From Cryptomeria japonica (Eukaryota; Streptophyta; Pinopsida; Cupressales; Cupressaceae), in the NCBI RefSeq assembly GCF_030272615.1, contig NC_081414.1, positions 767,038,653 to 767,102,652 on the forward strand: a DNA stretch of 64,000 bases, in the 5' to 3' direction. Below, piece after piece: positions 36,064 to 48,162 of the stretch (the first letter of the stretch is position 1; each line of letters begins with the position of its first letter). The position numbers and the translations under genes were made by a program. The notes below the pieces were generated by a model. The model searched no databases. It was not told the origin of the DNA and worked only from the letters and a program-made list of their open reading frames with translations.

Positions 36064-37145
36064 ATGGTGGCAACCCAAGACAACTTGGTTCTATATAATA
36101 GAGAGAAACATGATTCCTCAGCACTAGATCTTCAACAAGAAAAGTCTAAATCATTACCTAGAGATTTCAAGCAAAAAATGAAAATCCAAGAACAAGGCAT
36201 GGGAGAATACTCTTTGGAACCCATGTGTTTGGCCAACTCACCAACATCACCTAGGTCTCATGGATTACCTACAGCATCAACACATCAAGCAATGCAGCCC
36301 ATCACCAAGTTTGATGGCACATTTATCCAACTCGGCACTCTAGCACATGAATCTGAGGAAAAGGACATCCTTAGTTGGCTATACAAAGATGAGGAAGAGG
36401 ATAGAGCAGCTACTGTGGAAGTAGCTATACCAACACACCTATATGGAAAAGGCTACTTAATCATGCAACATATGGGATACAATGGCAAAGGACTTATTGG
36501 AAAATGTCAGGAAGGTGTCACAGAACCATTAGATCCTCCTTCACAATTCAGTAAAGACAAAAAGGGATTGGGATTTGAACTCACTCTACTACCAAAGAAA
36601 GCACAACACAAACATCAAAAACCTCAGTGGAAAGAAAAAAAGAAGTACAAGGAATATTCCTAGAACGAGGCACTATTTGAGTTAGTTGAGACAATATGCA
36701 AAGAACGTGAACATCAAGAACAAAAGCACCATCAAGAGAAGCCCAACATTCAAAAGAAGGCAACATCTACAGAAGTACATCATATTCAAGAACTAATATC
36801 TGGCAAAAAGGAATTATCTCCTGATTGTATCATTCCTCCTCAAGAAGAGACAGTATATGAACAAATGCAAAAAGTGGAAATAGGATCTGACCTAAAATCA
36901 GAGAAAACTATCAAACTTGTATCAATCATCAAAAACCTATTCTCACCATACAACATACCAATTCCAACACTAATAGAATCTGGGATAATACCTCTAAGAC
37001 TGATTCCAATGAATATGAATGGGGCAGCTATTCTAACACTACTGAAGATATTTGTGCAAAAGACAGTCATACACCCATCTCTCATGAAGAACGTGGCACA
37101 TAATCTAGACCACTTGAATTTGGTCCACAAAATATCTATGACGCC
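36064..37145 (+). pseudogene. Element C G-patch domain and protease-RT linker
   Basis: An open frame to 36663 contains, at about 36446-36585, a glycine-patterned stretch GYLIMQHMGYNGKGLIGK ... KKGLGFE. This fits the G-patch RNA-binding domain that some retroviruses and Tat-type gypsy elements carry after protease. The following 480 bp continue in one frame with a stop at 36661 (TAG) and one frame change near 37120, leading into the RT frame. The linker is Lys/Glu/Gln-rich. Confidence 0.75.
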
Positions 37146-38870
37146 ATGGAAAATGAGCAGCAACATTATGCGCAAGTCTATACGGAAAATGATACCATCG
37201 AAGACCTTGATGAGATCCTTAACTTCTTTAACACCCAAGCCAACCACAATGAAACTTCCATCCTAACACTTATAGCAATCGAGCTTGATCCACTTAATGA
37301 CTCCTTACCACTTGTCTTTCCCGACCTCATAGACTGGGATGAACCTAAAACTCAAGATATACCAATTTTCCCAAATGACGAATCCATTATCCATTACTTA
37401 TGTACCGTTAACTTAGAAACAAAGTCTACTAGTGAAAAAAGTAATGATGTCTACAACCAGGGGAGTTCCAAGTCTCTCAGTCGCAAAAATGAGCAAAATA
37501 AAGGATCTACTATTGAAAACCAGTCAATGGCAGCAATAGATCATACAAAAGTAAAAATAAAGGACATATCTAAAGGTGAAAACCTTTTTAAGCCACCTGA
37601 AGATGGGAGACTTGACATTCTTCCTAAGCATTATCATGAGAAATCACCCATATTGATTGAGAAAACTCAATCAATCAACATTGGTACTACAGAAGCAGCA
37701 AAAAATATACACCTTGCAGAATCTCTGACAGAGGAAGAAAGATCAGAATTTATTAAATTTTTTAAAGAAAAGCAAATCAATTTTGCTTGGTCATATGCAT
37801 ATATGCCTAGGATTGATCCTCAATTAATCATGCATCATTTATCCATTGCTCCAGGAGCTAAACCAGTCAAGCAAAAACTAAGAAAGATGAATCCACATGT
37901 AGCACTCATAGTTAAAGTTGAGCTAAAGAAACTATTAGACGTCGGATTTATCCAACCCATCGACTATGCTAAATGGATTTCCAACATCGTACTAGTATCC
38001 AAACCAGATGGTTGTATTAGAATATGCACTGATTTTAGAGATGTCAACAAAGTCTATCCAAAGGATGACTTTCCTTTGCTGAGTATCAACATAATTGTAG
38101 ACCTCACATTAGACCATGCAATGCTATCACTAATGGACGGTTTTTCAGGCTATAATCAAATAAAGATAGCCCCAAAGGATCAAGATAGAACAACATTTAC
38201 TTGTCTGTGGGGAACGTACTATTGGAATGTCATGCCTTTTCGCTTAAAGAATGCAAGAGCAACTTATCAATGAGCAATGACGACAATCTTTCATGACATG
38301 ATGCATACCTTCATGGAAGAATATGTGGATGATTTACTAGCTAAATCTTTCACCCGAGCAGAACATCTAAACATCTTTGAAAAGATTTTTGATAGATTGG
38401 AAAAATTCCAAGTCAGGCTCAACCCTAAGAAGTGTGTCTTTGGGGTTACAAGAGGCAAGTAACTAGGCTACATAGTTTCAGCTAAAGGTATTGAAGTGGA
38501 TCCAGCAAAGATACAAGCCATTATGGAGATGCCACCACCAAAGAACATCAGGCAGCATAGATCTCTACAAGGATGACTCCAATCAATTAGGTGATTCATC
38601 GTTCAACTAGAAGATAAAAGTATCCCATTCAATCATTTGCTACAGAAAAATGTATCATTCAGATGGGAAACCAAATGTGCAGAATCCTTCTATCAAATCA
38701 AGCAATATCTAATGAACCCACCAGTTCTGGTACCACCAATAGCAGGGAAGCCACTCATTCTCTATGTTTCAATGATAGATATATAATTGGGAGAATTGTT
38801 AGCATAGGAGGATCAACAAGGCAAGGAGTGAGCTATCTATTACATCAGCAGAACATTGAATGGATATGAA
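37146..38870 (+). pseudogene. Element C reverse transcriptase and first RNase H (degenerate)
   Basis: Gypsy RT blocks are present: LLDVGFIQPIDYAKWISNIV, KPDGCIRICTDFRDVNK, LSLMDGFSGYNQIKI, FTCLWGTYYWNVMPF and the catalytic EEYVDDLLAKS at about 38316-38348. The C-terminal RNase H with ISRTLNGYELNYTFIEKACL-like residues follows at 38840-38910. Stops are at 38271 (TGA, Tyr-Gln-stop-Ala), 38459, 38574, 38592 and in the RNase H region. It would copy the element RNA. Confidence 0.92.
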
Positions 38871-39640
38871 CTCAACTATACATTCATTGAGAAAGCTTGT
38901 CTAATAGTGGTATTTGCCTCTCAAAAATTATGGCACTACATGCTAGCCCATACAATTAAGCTAGTTGCAAAAATTGATCCTCTCAAATATTTACTCAGTA
39001 AAGCAGCTCTTACAGGAAGATTGGCTAAGTGGGTCATGATCCTCAGTGAAGTTGATATCCACTACACAGAACGAAGGGCTATCAAAGGACAAGCAATTGC
39101 AGATCAACTGGCAGAAGCACCATTACCTGGAAAACAAACTATGGAGATCAAATTTCCAGATAGAGACATTCTTGCTATCTCCACCAAACAATGGACCTTA
39201 TATTTTGATGGATCCTACACGCAACATGGCTCAGGTGCTGGCATTCTATTCATCACTCCTGAGGGACACACTATACCAAGATCATATAGGCTTATGTTTC
39301 CATGCATAAATAATGTGGCTAAATATGAGACATTGGTTATAGGCATCAAACTGGCTGTAGAATCAAGAATCATAGAATTAAAAATCTACAGAGATTCACA
39401 ACTAGTCATCAATCAAATCAACAATGACTATCAGAAAAAGGACGATAAGTTACTACCATACAAGCGAATGGTGGATGATTTTAAAATATTTTGTACACAT
39501 CACCTTCAAGCAAATACCAAGGTTGGACAACAAAGCAGCCAATGTCATGGCTACTATCGCTTCACTACTACAAATTCTAGAGCAACAGAGTCATTACGAG
39601 TTTCTGGTAGAACAACTGTTCTTCCCAGCCTATGATCATT
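38856..39640 (+). pseudogene. Element C second (Tat-type) RNase H
   Basis: After the usual RNase H comes a second domain beginning WTLYFDGSYTQHGSGAGI at about 39190-39245, with E in NNVAKYETLVIGI and D in KIYRDSQLVINQI. This archaeal-type second RNase H is the hallmark of the Tat lineage. The frame shifts near 39520; downstream residues PRLDNKAANVMATIASLL continue in the frame starting at 39424. Confidence 0.85.
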
Positions 39641-40941
39641 CTGAATCCCATGTTATCTATGCCTTGACCGATTCTGACTCTCCATTATATGGACTGATAT
39701 ACGACTATCTTAAGAACAATATCCTACCCATTGACCTATCCCAAAACCAAAAACGTAATTTTATCCAACAAGCTGCCTGTTATACCCTTACTGGTGATAC
39801 TTTGTACCATCGAGGTCTAGATGGTACTCTTCTTCATTGCCTTGATCACAATGAATCTGACTCTGCTTTACATGAGCTTCACGAAGGTATCTATGGCACA
39901 CATTCAAGTGGTACTACTCTTGCTAAAAAGCTTCTAAGAATGGGATATTACTAGCCAACAATGGAAAAAGACTCTTATCATTTTGCAAAGAAGTGTCCTA
40001 AATGCCAAATCCATGGCAATCTTATACATGCACCATCATAGGAACTACAGTCATTCACGACATCCTAGACCTTCTGTCAGTGGGGACTAGACTTGGTTGG
40101 AAAAATTCATCCTTCATCTTCAAATGGACACAAGTTCATTATAATTGCAACAGAATACTTTACCAAATGGATAGAAGTAGTCCACATGACCACCATGACT
40201 GGGAAACAAATTGCCTCTTTTATCCTTAATTATCTGATCTGCAGATATGGCATTCCAAGTTCCATCATCACAGATAATGGATGACCTTTCAAAAACCAAG
40301 ATGTACGAGAACTATGTGAAAAATTTAAAATCCAACATCATTTCTCTATACCTTACTACCCACAGGGGAATGGTCAGGTAGAAGCATCCAACAAAACAAT
40401 ATTGAAAATCCTAAAGAAAACAGTGAACGATGCAGGCAAAGATTGGCATATACAACTCAATCTAGCACTTTGGGCATACAGAACTAGCATTTGCACACCT
40501 ACAAGAGCTACACCATATTCATTGGTATATGGATCAGAGGCAATTTTACCCTTGGAGGTAGAAATTCCATCTCTTAGAGTCTGTTTGAAAGGCTTAATCC
40601 CAGATGAAGAGTATCGAGTTAACCGGTTGCAAGAGCTTGAACTTCTAGATGAATGATGCCAACGTGCCTACAGTCATCTCAAAGCATATCAACAATGCAT
40701 GTGCAGGAGCTACAACCACAAGGTCATTCCCCGAATCTTTAAAATTGGCGACCTAGTACTCAAAGAAAATCCTAGAAATCAGCAAGATCAAGAAAAGAAA
40801 GGGAAATTTGAACCCAACTGGTTAGGTCCCTATGTCATTATATCAACTTATGGATCAAGCGCCTATCAACTAACAACTTCAAAATCAGATATGCTTGATG
40901 AACCAACTAACAGCATCCATCTGAAGAAATACTACACTTAA
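39641..40941 (+). pseudogene. Element C integrase (degenerate)
   Basis: The HHCC zinc region (LHEGIYGTHSS ... CPKCQIHG) lies at 39860-40015. The core holds D in WGLDLVGKI (about 40081), D in IITDNG (about 40275) and E in NGQVEASNK (about 40385). A C-terminal GPYVIISTYGSSAY motif follows. Stops are at 39952, 40039, 40060, 40285 and 40654, and there is a frame change near 40090. It would insert the cDNA; here it is dead. Confidence 0.9.
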
Positions 40942-41903
40942 GTAGTCTAAATGCATGGAAAAGTAAAAAATATCAAAATATCAAGAAAAAGAAAATAAAA
41001 AGGTACAATAAAAGCAACTGGTGAAAACCTAGCAACAGGTGCTATTGTGAGAGGACAACTCCTCTATCTATATGCATACCATTGTATCCACAGTAAAGCA
41101 CTATCGGCCATTGCCCGACATTTTTATCACAATATTCATCCAAGACATACTTAACGTAGTCACTATCTTAGTTTATCCACATATCCTTTCACCGCATCTC
41201 ACCATGCTTTGGTAATCACTGTACATATCCACATTAAGAGGTACACTTGGCTAGGGGTAGTATAAACTTGCAACACATTTGAACCATCAAAAATTGTTGC
41301 AAACTCAGAACATCATATCTAGCAAAACAACACTCATACGATTGCAAAGAAAAACATGGATTGCTCAAACAGGATTCACAAAATATGATAGATGATTTTC
41401 TGAAGTATCAAATGTTACATCTTGCATAAAGTTTTGACTATTTTTGCACTTTAACTTTTTGAATTGTTGGATCCTCTATATCTTCTCAACAATGCTTCAA
41501 AGCTAGAGAACGTCATAGGGACTCTAATATTTTCTTAGTTTTTTGTCTGTGAGGCGATCATCTGTACTGTGTAAAAACTTGTCTCAAGACATGATTCACA
41601 ACACATCACTGAAGACATGATTCCACTTTATGCATACAAATGGTTTAATCTTGTCTCTTTCTACACAATCCGCACTCAGGTCGTCCTAGTTCAATTATAC
41701 CTTGACGCTTGTGCTATCTTGCAAAATCAAAAATCATGTAAATTTTTCTTAGGTCATTATGGTTCAATTATACCATTATGCTTGTATAAATTTTCAACAT
41801 ATCCCAAAACAAATCAATGCTTAGTGATGATACATACAAAGAAAGCAAACAACATGTGGCTATACAGGGATGACCAATGCAGGATGAGGATGCTCAAAAG
41901 CAA
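40942..41903. other. Element C spacer after pol
   Basis: About 960 bp without a conserved frame. It lies between the end of pol and the 3' end of the antisense gene, which converge on it. Confidence 0.6.
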
Positions 41904-42150
41904 TTAGTTGCATATCATTTTACAATTAGTTGCATATCATTTTACAATTATTTGCATATCATATCATACATCTCATTTTCAAGATACATCTCACAGCATA
42001 TCATATCATACATTTCATTTTCAAGATACATCTCATAGCATATCATTTCATACATCTCATTTTCAAGATACATCTCACAGCATATCATATCATACATCTC
42101 ATTTTCAAGATACATCTCACAGCATATCATATCATACATCTCACAGCATC
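41904..42150. repeat. Two short tandem repeats, 23 bp and 42 bp units
   Basis: Three copies of attagttgcatatcatttta (23-bp period) at 41904-41960 run into a 42-bp unit (gcatatcatatcatacatct...) starting at 41954, 41996, 42038, 42080 and 42122; the last copy is partial. Copies differ at only one to four positions, so the array is recent. Confidence 0.92.
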
Positions 42151-42357
42151 AAGTATCATCACATCACATGCATCTATCTAAGCATTGCATCATCATAGAA
42201 TAATCAAAAGCATATAGAAAGCATAATCCATAACACATCACATACGGATCAAAGGAAATGGTGTCATATATATCTCAAAAAAATGATCAATGTACAAAAT
42301 ATGTCATGTCTGTGCCAATACAACAACATGATCAAAATACAATAGATACAACGTCTC

Positions 42358-44369
42358 TCAGGTATGACTATCTCTTGAAGGAGACGGTCTCGCTACAGAT
42401 GACCCAGCACCTAGATCTCTAGGTGGATCCTGTCTAGGAGGCCTTGTCACACCTCTGCTCTCCGTCCTCAACCCAGTCTCTCGAGATCGACTAGATCTCG
42501 ACTGTGTCAACTCTGCACTTGGCACTCCCTAGCCACCGCATCCTCATAATGGTGTCGGTAATACTTCGCCTCCTTGGCTCTAAAAGCCAACTCTCTCAAG
42601 GTGTCTCTCATAGGGCCACCTGCTGCCGCTCTCTGCAAACTCACCGTGAGCTCCTCCGCTTGACCCCGCCGCTCTATCTCCATATCCTACTCTATAGTCA
42701 GCTAAGTAATCTGATGCTGATGCACCAACAACTGTGTCTGCAAGTGCTGCACTGACAACTCCAGTGATCTAATCTGCGTATCCTCCACATGCGTTAGAAT
42801 TTGCATCGATAGGGGTACCTGTGAAAGGGTACCCCTTGTCCCTCTACCTATCCTCGGTGCTGGTGGAGGTAATACATCAGATCTCCTCCTCTGGGTCGGT
42901 CGTCTGAAATCATCATGCCCTCCCACCGCCACTAACACCTCTCCCACCCACTCCTCCCCTCCAACTCTGATAGCTAAACCTCCTCTCCCTCTATCCACCA
43001 CCACCCGTCGCCCTACCCTCTCACCCTGTACCCCTCTAGCACCACCATCTCCACCTCTCTCTCCTCTCCTCCCTCGATCAAGTCTCCCTTGATCAGATCT
43101 CCTCCTCTCCCCTTTTCGACCTCAACCACCTCTTCTATCATCACCTCCTCCATCATCACCACCTCCATCCTCTATATCCTCACCAGCCTCTCCTCGTTGA
43201 TCATCCTCATCGTCATCAAAAGCGGGAATCATCTCTGCTGGATCTAATATTTGGGCCATTGCACATGCTATAAAGAGTTTTGCAAACTCATCAGTCATCC
43301 CTACATCCACTATCTCAGGGGCATAATCCCAAATCTAGCCAGCTAAATGAAAGAACTCATCCACTATCATCGCGCTATCAGTCATAGGTCCCTAATCTGG
43401 AATATCCTATCTCCGTCGAGCATAAAAGCATGCTCCCTGTGGAATCCCCTACTATCGACCATACTATCGCAGCACCTGACTATGCAAAAACCTCTCAATA
43501 ACAAAGGGTGTCCGTCCTATCAGGTATTTGGACATGAAAACATGGGGCATCTCCATCCCGTCCTCTGCCCATACCTCGCAACCTGTATATGGTCACCAAA
43601 CGACCGTATCAATATCATCTAACACTCTCCTCTAGTGCTCTAGTTTGCCCAGCTTACACAGGACAACTATCCCTCTATATCCATATGGATACGCACACCC
43701 AACAAGCCTATCTTTGTCCACCAATGGCCTAGCTACGGGAATATGCTCTCATGCCCATACTTGTAGCAGTGTCACTCCAGCTGATAAACTGCCATAACCT
43801 AAGTATACCACTTGATGTAAATCCCTATATAGGTGGGGCAGCATAGCCAACCCCCATGCAAATCGGTGACCCTGCGTCACCATATCCTCCAGAACCAATC
43901 CCCACCCCACTACTAGTCCCTTCAACCTTCGATCAGGACATAATAACCCACCTATTAAACCTACCAAAATTGATGGTAGAGGAGCATAATCCAAATCCAA
44001 GAGCTCCTGCCAAGGGATCTCATACCCACAAATAGTATCATCCTACAAGATCCAGTGAAGTGCCTCAATCCCACCCTCAGTCTGCTCATATGGTAGCAAT
44101 GCACCTACAACAGGAATGTGTAGAATCTGATAACAATCCTCAAGCATCATTGTAATCTCGCCTATCACCAAATAGAAGGTGTTCATGTCACTATGCCACC
44201 TCTCTGCCAATGCTGTCAATAAACCCCGGTTCATGATAAACCGAGGCATATCTAACAACGAGGTCAGGCCACACCTCTCAATAATGTCTCTATCTTCCTG
44301 TGTCAAACATGGTATCAATGAACACGGTCTCAGAAATCACTCATGTGATTGAACCACTCCAAGATGCTC
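42358..44369 (-). pseudogene. Antisense plant mobile domain (PMD) gene of element C, exon 2
   Basis: Exon 2 begins at 44369 after a strong acceptor (TTTTCTTTTTGACAG). It encodes a PMD-type domain: HLGVVQSHE, LTALAERWHSDMNTFYL and VIGEITMMLEDCYQILHIPV (44118-44250), then AWGLAMLPHLYRDLH and LLQVWA-stop-EHIPVARP (43730-43850). PMD proteins in plants act in chromatin silencing or occur in transposons. The domain is followed by an acidic DDDEDDQRGEAGEDIEDGGG stretch, Arg/Gly-rich low complexity, a helical region (SLELSVQHLQTQLLVHQHQ) and an SR-rich tail (SRSSRSRETG) ending at the TGA 42358-42360. Stops replace Trp at about 44338 and 43747 and Gln at 44040; a frame change lies near 42528. The copy is dead, but the layout is clear. 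Confidence 0.82.
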
Positions 44370-44429
44370 CTGTCAAAAAGAAAAGCAAGTCCAATATCAG
44401 TTTCCTCATCAAAACATAGATATCAAAAT

Positions 44430-44537
44430 CAAATTCATATCAAAAACTTGAAACTTTGAAAAATCTAAATCAAGTTCCACATCTTATCAATCCATATCAA
44501 CTTGTAACATAGCTCAAGTTTCGCAAACATATCAACT
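44430..44537. repeat. Degenerate aacttgtaacacaactcaag repeat, left of element D
   Basis: Degenerate units of about 40-50 bp (catatcaacttgtaacatagctcaagtttc) continue on the other side of D at 51246-51440. Element D is inserted in this repeat. Confidence 0.75.
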
Positions 44538-45598
44538 TGTTGGTATTTTGGTATGGTTTTGTCATTGATGTCAACACCTACTGAATACACCTACTTTGGA
44601 GATCCAGCAACATTCACCGGCAAGCAGTAATCCGTGCAACAGTTACTAGTATATGGTTAACCGGTAGGATATAATGTTCACTGGTACCTAGAATGACATG
44701 GAAGACACTTGGTAATGTCGAAGACATCATGTGGACACTTTATTTTGAAGTAATAATCATTGGAATATTCATATTTGCATATTTGCTTTTACCGGCAAAT
44801 AGGTCCAGGTTATCTAGGGTTACACTGGCAGGTTTATCTTTTCCAAATCAGCATGGCACGCTATGGAGATGATTTATTATTGTTGTAAATGCATTAAGCC
44901 GACATGTTTAATCGGTTATTGCATCGGATATTATATTATTTGTAAAATGTTTTTATTGTAATATCTTGTAGAGCCGACCTACTAAAATTGGTCTTAGGGT
45001 ATGGTATAAATGTAAGATCTTATTTGTAAGATCAAGTGTGGAATGCGAAAAAGATTTAAGTGAAGGTATATGCAAGATCAAGCAGAGGCATACACGAAGA
45101 CATCATTTGAAGGTGAAGTTAGGTTTTTGTAGAAGCATATCAGGATTACACTGGTATTGAATCCAACATATGAAGATGTGATTTTGTGCAGTACATTCTT
45201 ATTGGATTTGACCATCCAACTGTAGTCAGTGTGACTCCCATTTGTGATTGAGCAGTGAGCTCTAAGCTGTTGGCCTTTCTGCATGTGCAGACCCCTCTTT
45301 GTACACTTACTATCTACAGTAGTATCATCTGATTGTGGGTAAGGTTTCCCACCATGGTTTTTCCCCTTACAGGGTTTCCACGTACAAATATTGGTGTCAT
45401 GTGTTGTGGATGACTTTATGTTTATGTTTCATGCATTAATCCTTACCGGTATAGCAATTTACTGTTAACACTATCTACCGGCATACTTAACTGGTTTACC
45501 AGTATTAAGTATTAAGTTGGTTAATTAGTTTTTGGTTTGAATTTATTAGACAACTGATTCACCCCCCCCCCGCTCTCAATTGTCTCCGGGACCTAACA
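44538..45598 (+). repeat. Element D 5' LTR
   Basis: TATA-like ggtataaatg lies at about 45000-45010. The C-tract (cacccccccccc) lies about 35 bp before the end. Confidence 0.94.
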
Positions 45599-45616
45599 AT
45601 TGGTATCAGAGCTTAG
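45599..45616 (+). promoter_or_regulatory. Element D primer binding site
   Basis: attggtatcagagcttag after the LTR, a perfect initiator-Met type site. Confidence 0.93.
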
Positions 45617-45670
45617 TCCTCTTTTTGTAGAAGTTTAACAACTTGAGGAGATCCAATTTCTACTAATTAT

Positions 45671-46786
45671 TTTAGGAAGGACAGTCCTCAACTTGATGGA
45701 ACTAACTATGGGATATGGAAGATCAGAATGGAGACACATCTGAATTGCATTGGTAAAGACATCTGGGAAGTTACTAAGAATGGTTATACTGCTACTGTAG
45801 TTGGTCAAACTGCTCCAACTACCCTAGCCAAAGATGAAGAAAATGATTGCAAAGCAAGAGAAGCACTCTTGAGCGCATTAGCAGATCAACAAATCATGGG
45901 ATTATCAGATAGGTCTATTGCTAAAGCTAGTTGGGATCATTTGGAAACACTGAATGAAGGAGATTCCACAGTCAAAATTGCAAAACTTGAAAGCTTCAGA
46001 GTCAGGTATGAACATCTGAAAATGGAAGAAGATGAAAGGATTTCTACTTTTATGGAAAGAGTAAATGAAATTGTTTTGGGTATCAAATGTTGTGGAGGAA
46101 CCTTGAGTGAGGATGAGATTGTTTCAAAAATCTTAAGAGGTTTGCCACCAGCATATAAAATGAAGGTTACCGCTATAAATGAGTTGATAACAATGCCTAA
46201 TACATCAGTAACTAGGGATACATTGATTGGAAAACTTTCAGCTTTTGAAATTGAGGATTTTGGTCTTGTTGCTACTATAAAGACTGGTTTGGCCTTTAAA
46301 ACATCAACATCATCTGCTCTATCTTTTGGCAAATCAGACTGGAGAGCCTTTTATGCAAGAGAACTTGAAGAAACCAAGAAGGAGAATGAAGAGCTTGAAG
46401 AACTTGAAGCACTATTTGCAAGGAAAATGCCAAAAGGTCCAATTGGAAGTAAGTATGAAGGTAAAGCACCCTTTAAATGTTTTAACTGCAATAAGATTGG
46501 TCATATGGCTTCAAGATGCCCTGATAGACATGCTAGACTAAGAGAAGAAGCTAGAAGAACATACAAGCCTAATCTTGAATATCAGAGGTACAGAATTAAG
46601 AAGAACAAAGATAAATCTTGTTACATTGCTGATGAAGGTGTGATTGATGATTCTGATGAGGATCCAGTAGACAATGGATGGGTTTTTGTTGCTATAATAG
46701 AAGATCAACCGACACCTACTGCTCAACTGGTAGAACAAGCCCTAGCAGCTGAAGTTGAATCAAAGGATGAATGGATTATTGACTAA
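45671..46786 (+). pseudogene. Element D gag (nearly open)
   Basis: The frame is open from about 45671. The residues before the first ATG (45728) already belong to the domain (LDGTNYGIWKIRM), so the true start seems lost. UBN2-type gag with ASWDHLETLNEGDS, a Glu-rich helix, and the knuckle CFNCNKIGHMASRC at 46477-46518. The frame ends at 46784-46786 inside the protease motif (WIID-stop-RCSHHM). Confidence 0.9.
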
Positions 46787-48128
46787 AGATGCTCACATCA
46801 CATGACTGGAGACAAAGGTAAATTCTTGAACTTTCAAGAATACAATGGAGGTTTAGTAATATTTGGAGATGACAAAGCCTGTCAATCAAAGGTAAGGGTT
46901 CAATATCTCTTGATGGTAAACATAACACTGACAATGTCTACTATGTTGAAGGATTAAAGCATAATCTTTTAAGTGTTGGTCAATTAGTTGAGAAAGGTTT
47001 TCAGTTACAATTTAAAAATGGAAAATGCAAAATCATGAATAGAATTAGTTTGGAAATTGCAACTGGTAATCAGACTAGAGGTAATATCTTTCATTTGAAT
47101 AACAGTGAAAAGGCATGCTTAATTGCACATATAGATGAAAGTTGGTTATAGCATAAAAGACTATGTCATGTAAATTTTGATTGTATGGTAAAAATCAGTA
47201 CTTCTAAGGCAGTTAGAGATCTACCTAAAATTGTGAAACCTCATAATACAATTTGCAAGGAATGTCAATTTGGAAAACAAGTTAGAGCTAGTTTCAAAAG
47301 TATTCCAAAAAAATCCAATAATGCTCTTGATTTAATTCACACTGATTTATGTGGTCCAGCTAGAACTAAAAGCTTACAATGTGATAGATATTTCATGCTA
47401 ATTATTGATGATTATTCTAGAATGTGTTGGGTTACTTTTCTTAGAGAAAAATCAGAAGCACTTGGGAAGTTTAAACTATTCAAAGAAATGATTGAAAATG
47501 AAACCGGTAAGAAAATCAAATGTTTAAGATCAGATCAAGGAGGAGAATTCACATCTAAAGATTTTAATACATTCTGTGAAGTGAATGGAATCAAAAGACA
47601 GTTATCAGCACCTCGGACACCACAGTAGAATGGAGTTGTTGAAAGGAAAAATAGAACTATCTTGGATGCAGCAAGAAGTATGTTATCAGAAGAAAATCTA
47701 CCACATGTGTACTAGAGAGAGGCAGTAAGCATTGTTGTCTATACATTCAACAAAGTTCACATCAAAGGTGAAACCGGTAAGACCCCTCATGAACTATGGT
47801 TTGGTAATATTCCTACTCTTAAGTATTTCAGAATTTTTGGAAGTAAATGTTATATTAGAAGAGATGAGTATATTGGCAAATTTGATCCTAGAAGTGATGA
47901 AGGAATATTTATTGGTTATTCATCTAAGAGCAAGGCATATAGATGTTTTAATAAAAAATTACAGAAAATTGTTGAGAGTACAAATGTAAAAATTGATGAA
48001 GAATTCAGAAGAACTTCAAGGTATATAGACTCTGAACTAGAAATAGAAGTTATGACAAATGAACCTACAATGAATCCACCGGTACAAAATGATGATCTAG
48101 TTACTCCGGTATCATCAGAGGATTCCAC
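46767..48128 (+). pseudogene. Element D protease and integrase (degenerate)
   Basis: The protease active site is destroyed: the expected DSG reads D-stop-R at 46781-46789, and the rest of the domain is frameshifted near 46890. Integrase keeps KECQFGKQ, HTDLCGPARTKS, IIDDYSRMCWVTFL and RSDQGGEFTS, so its three acidic residues survive. Stops sit at WL-stop-HKRL (47150, Trp lost), TPQ-stop-NG (47626, Gln lost) and VY-stop-RE (47714, Trp lost). Confidence 0.9.
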
Positions 48129-48162
48129 AGTAATTGAAGAACAACAACAGACTAAGACACCC

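Noticed and set aside
41954-42150. Regular 42-bp repeats as a CRISPR array
   Set aside because: Units are contiguous, with no unique spacers, and the context is a plant retrotransposon.
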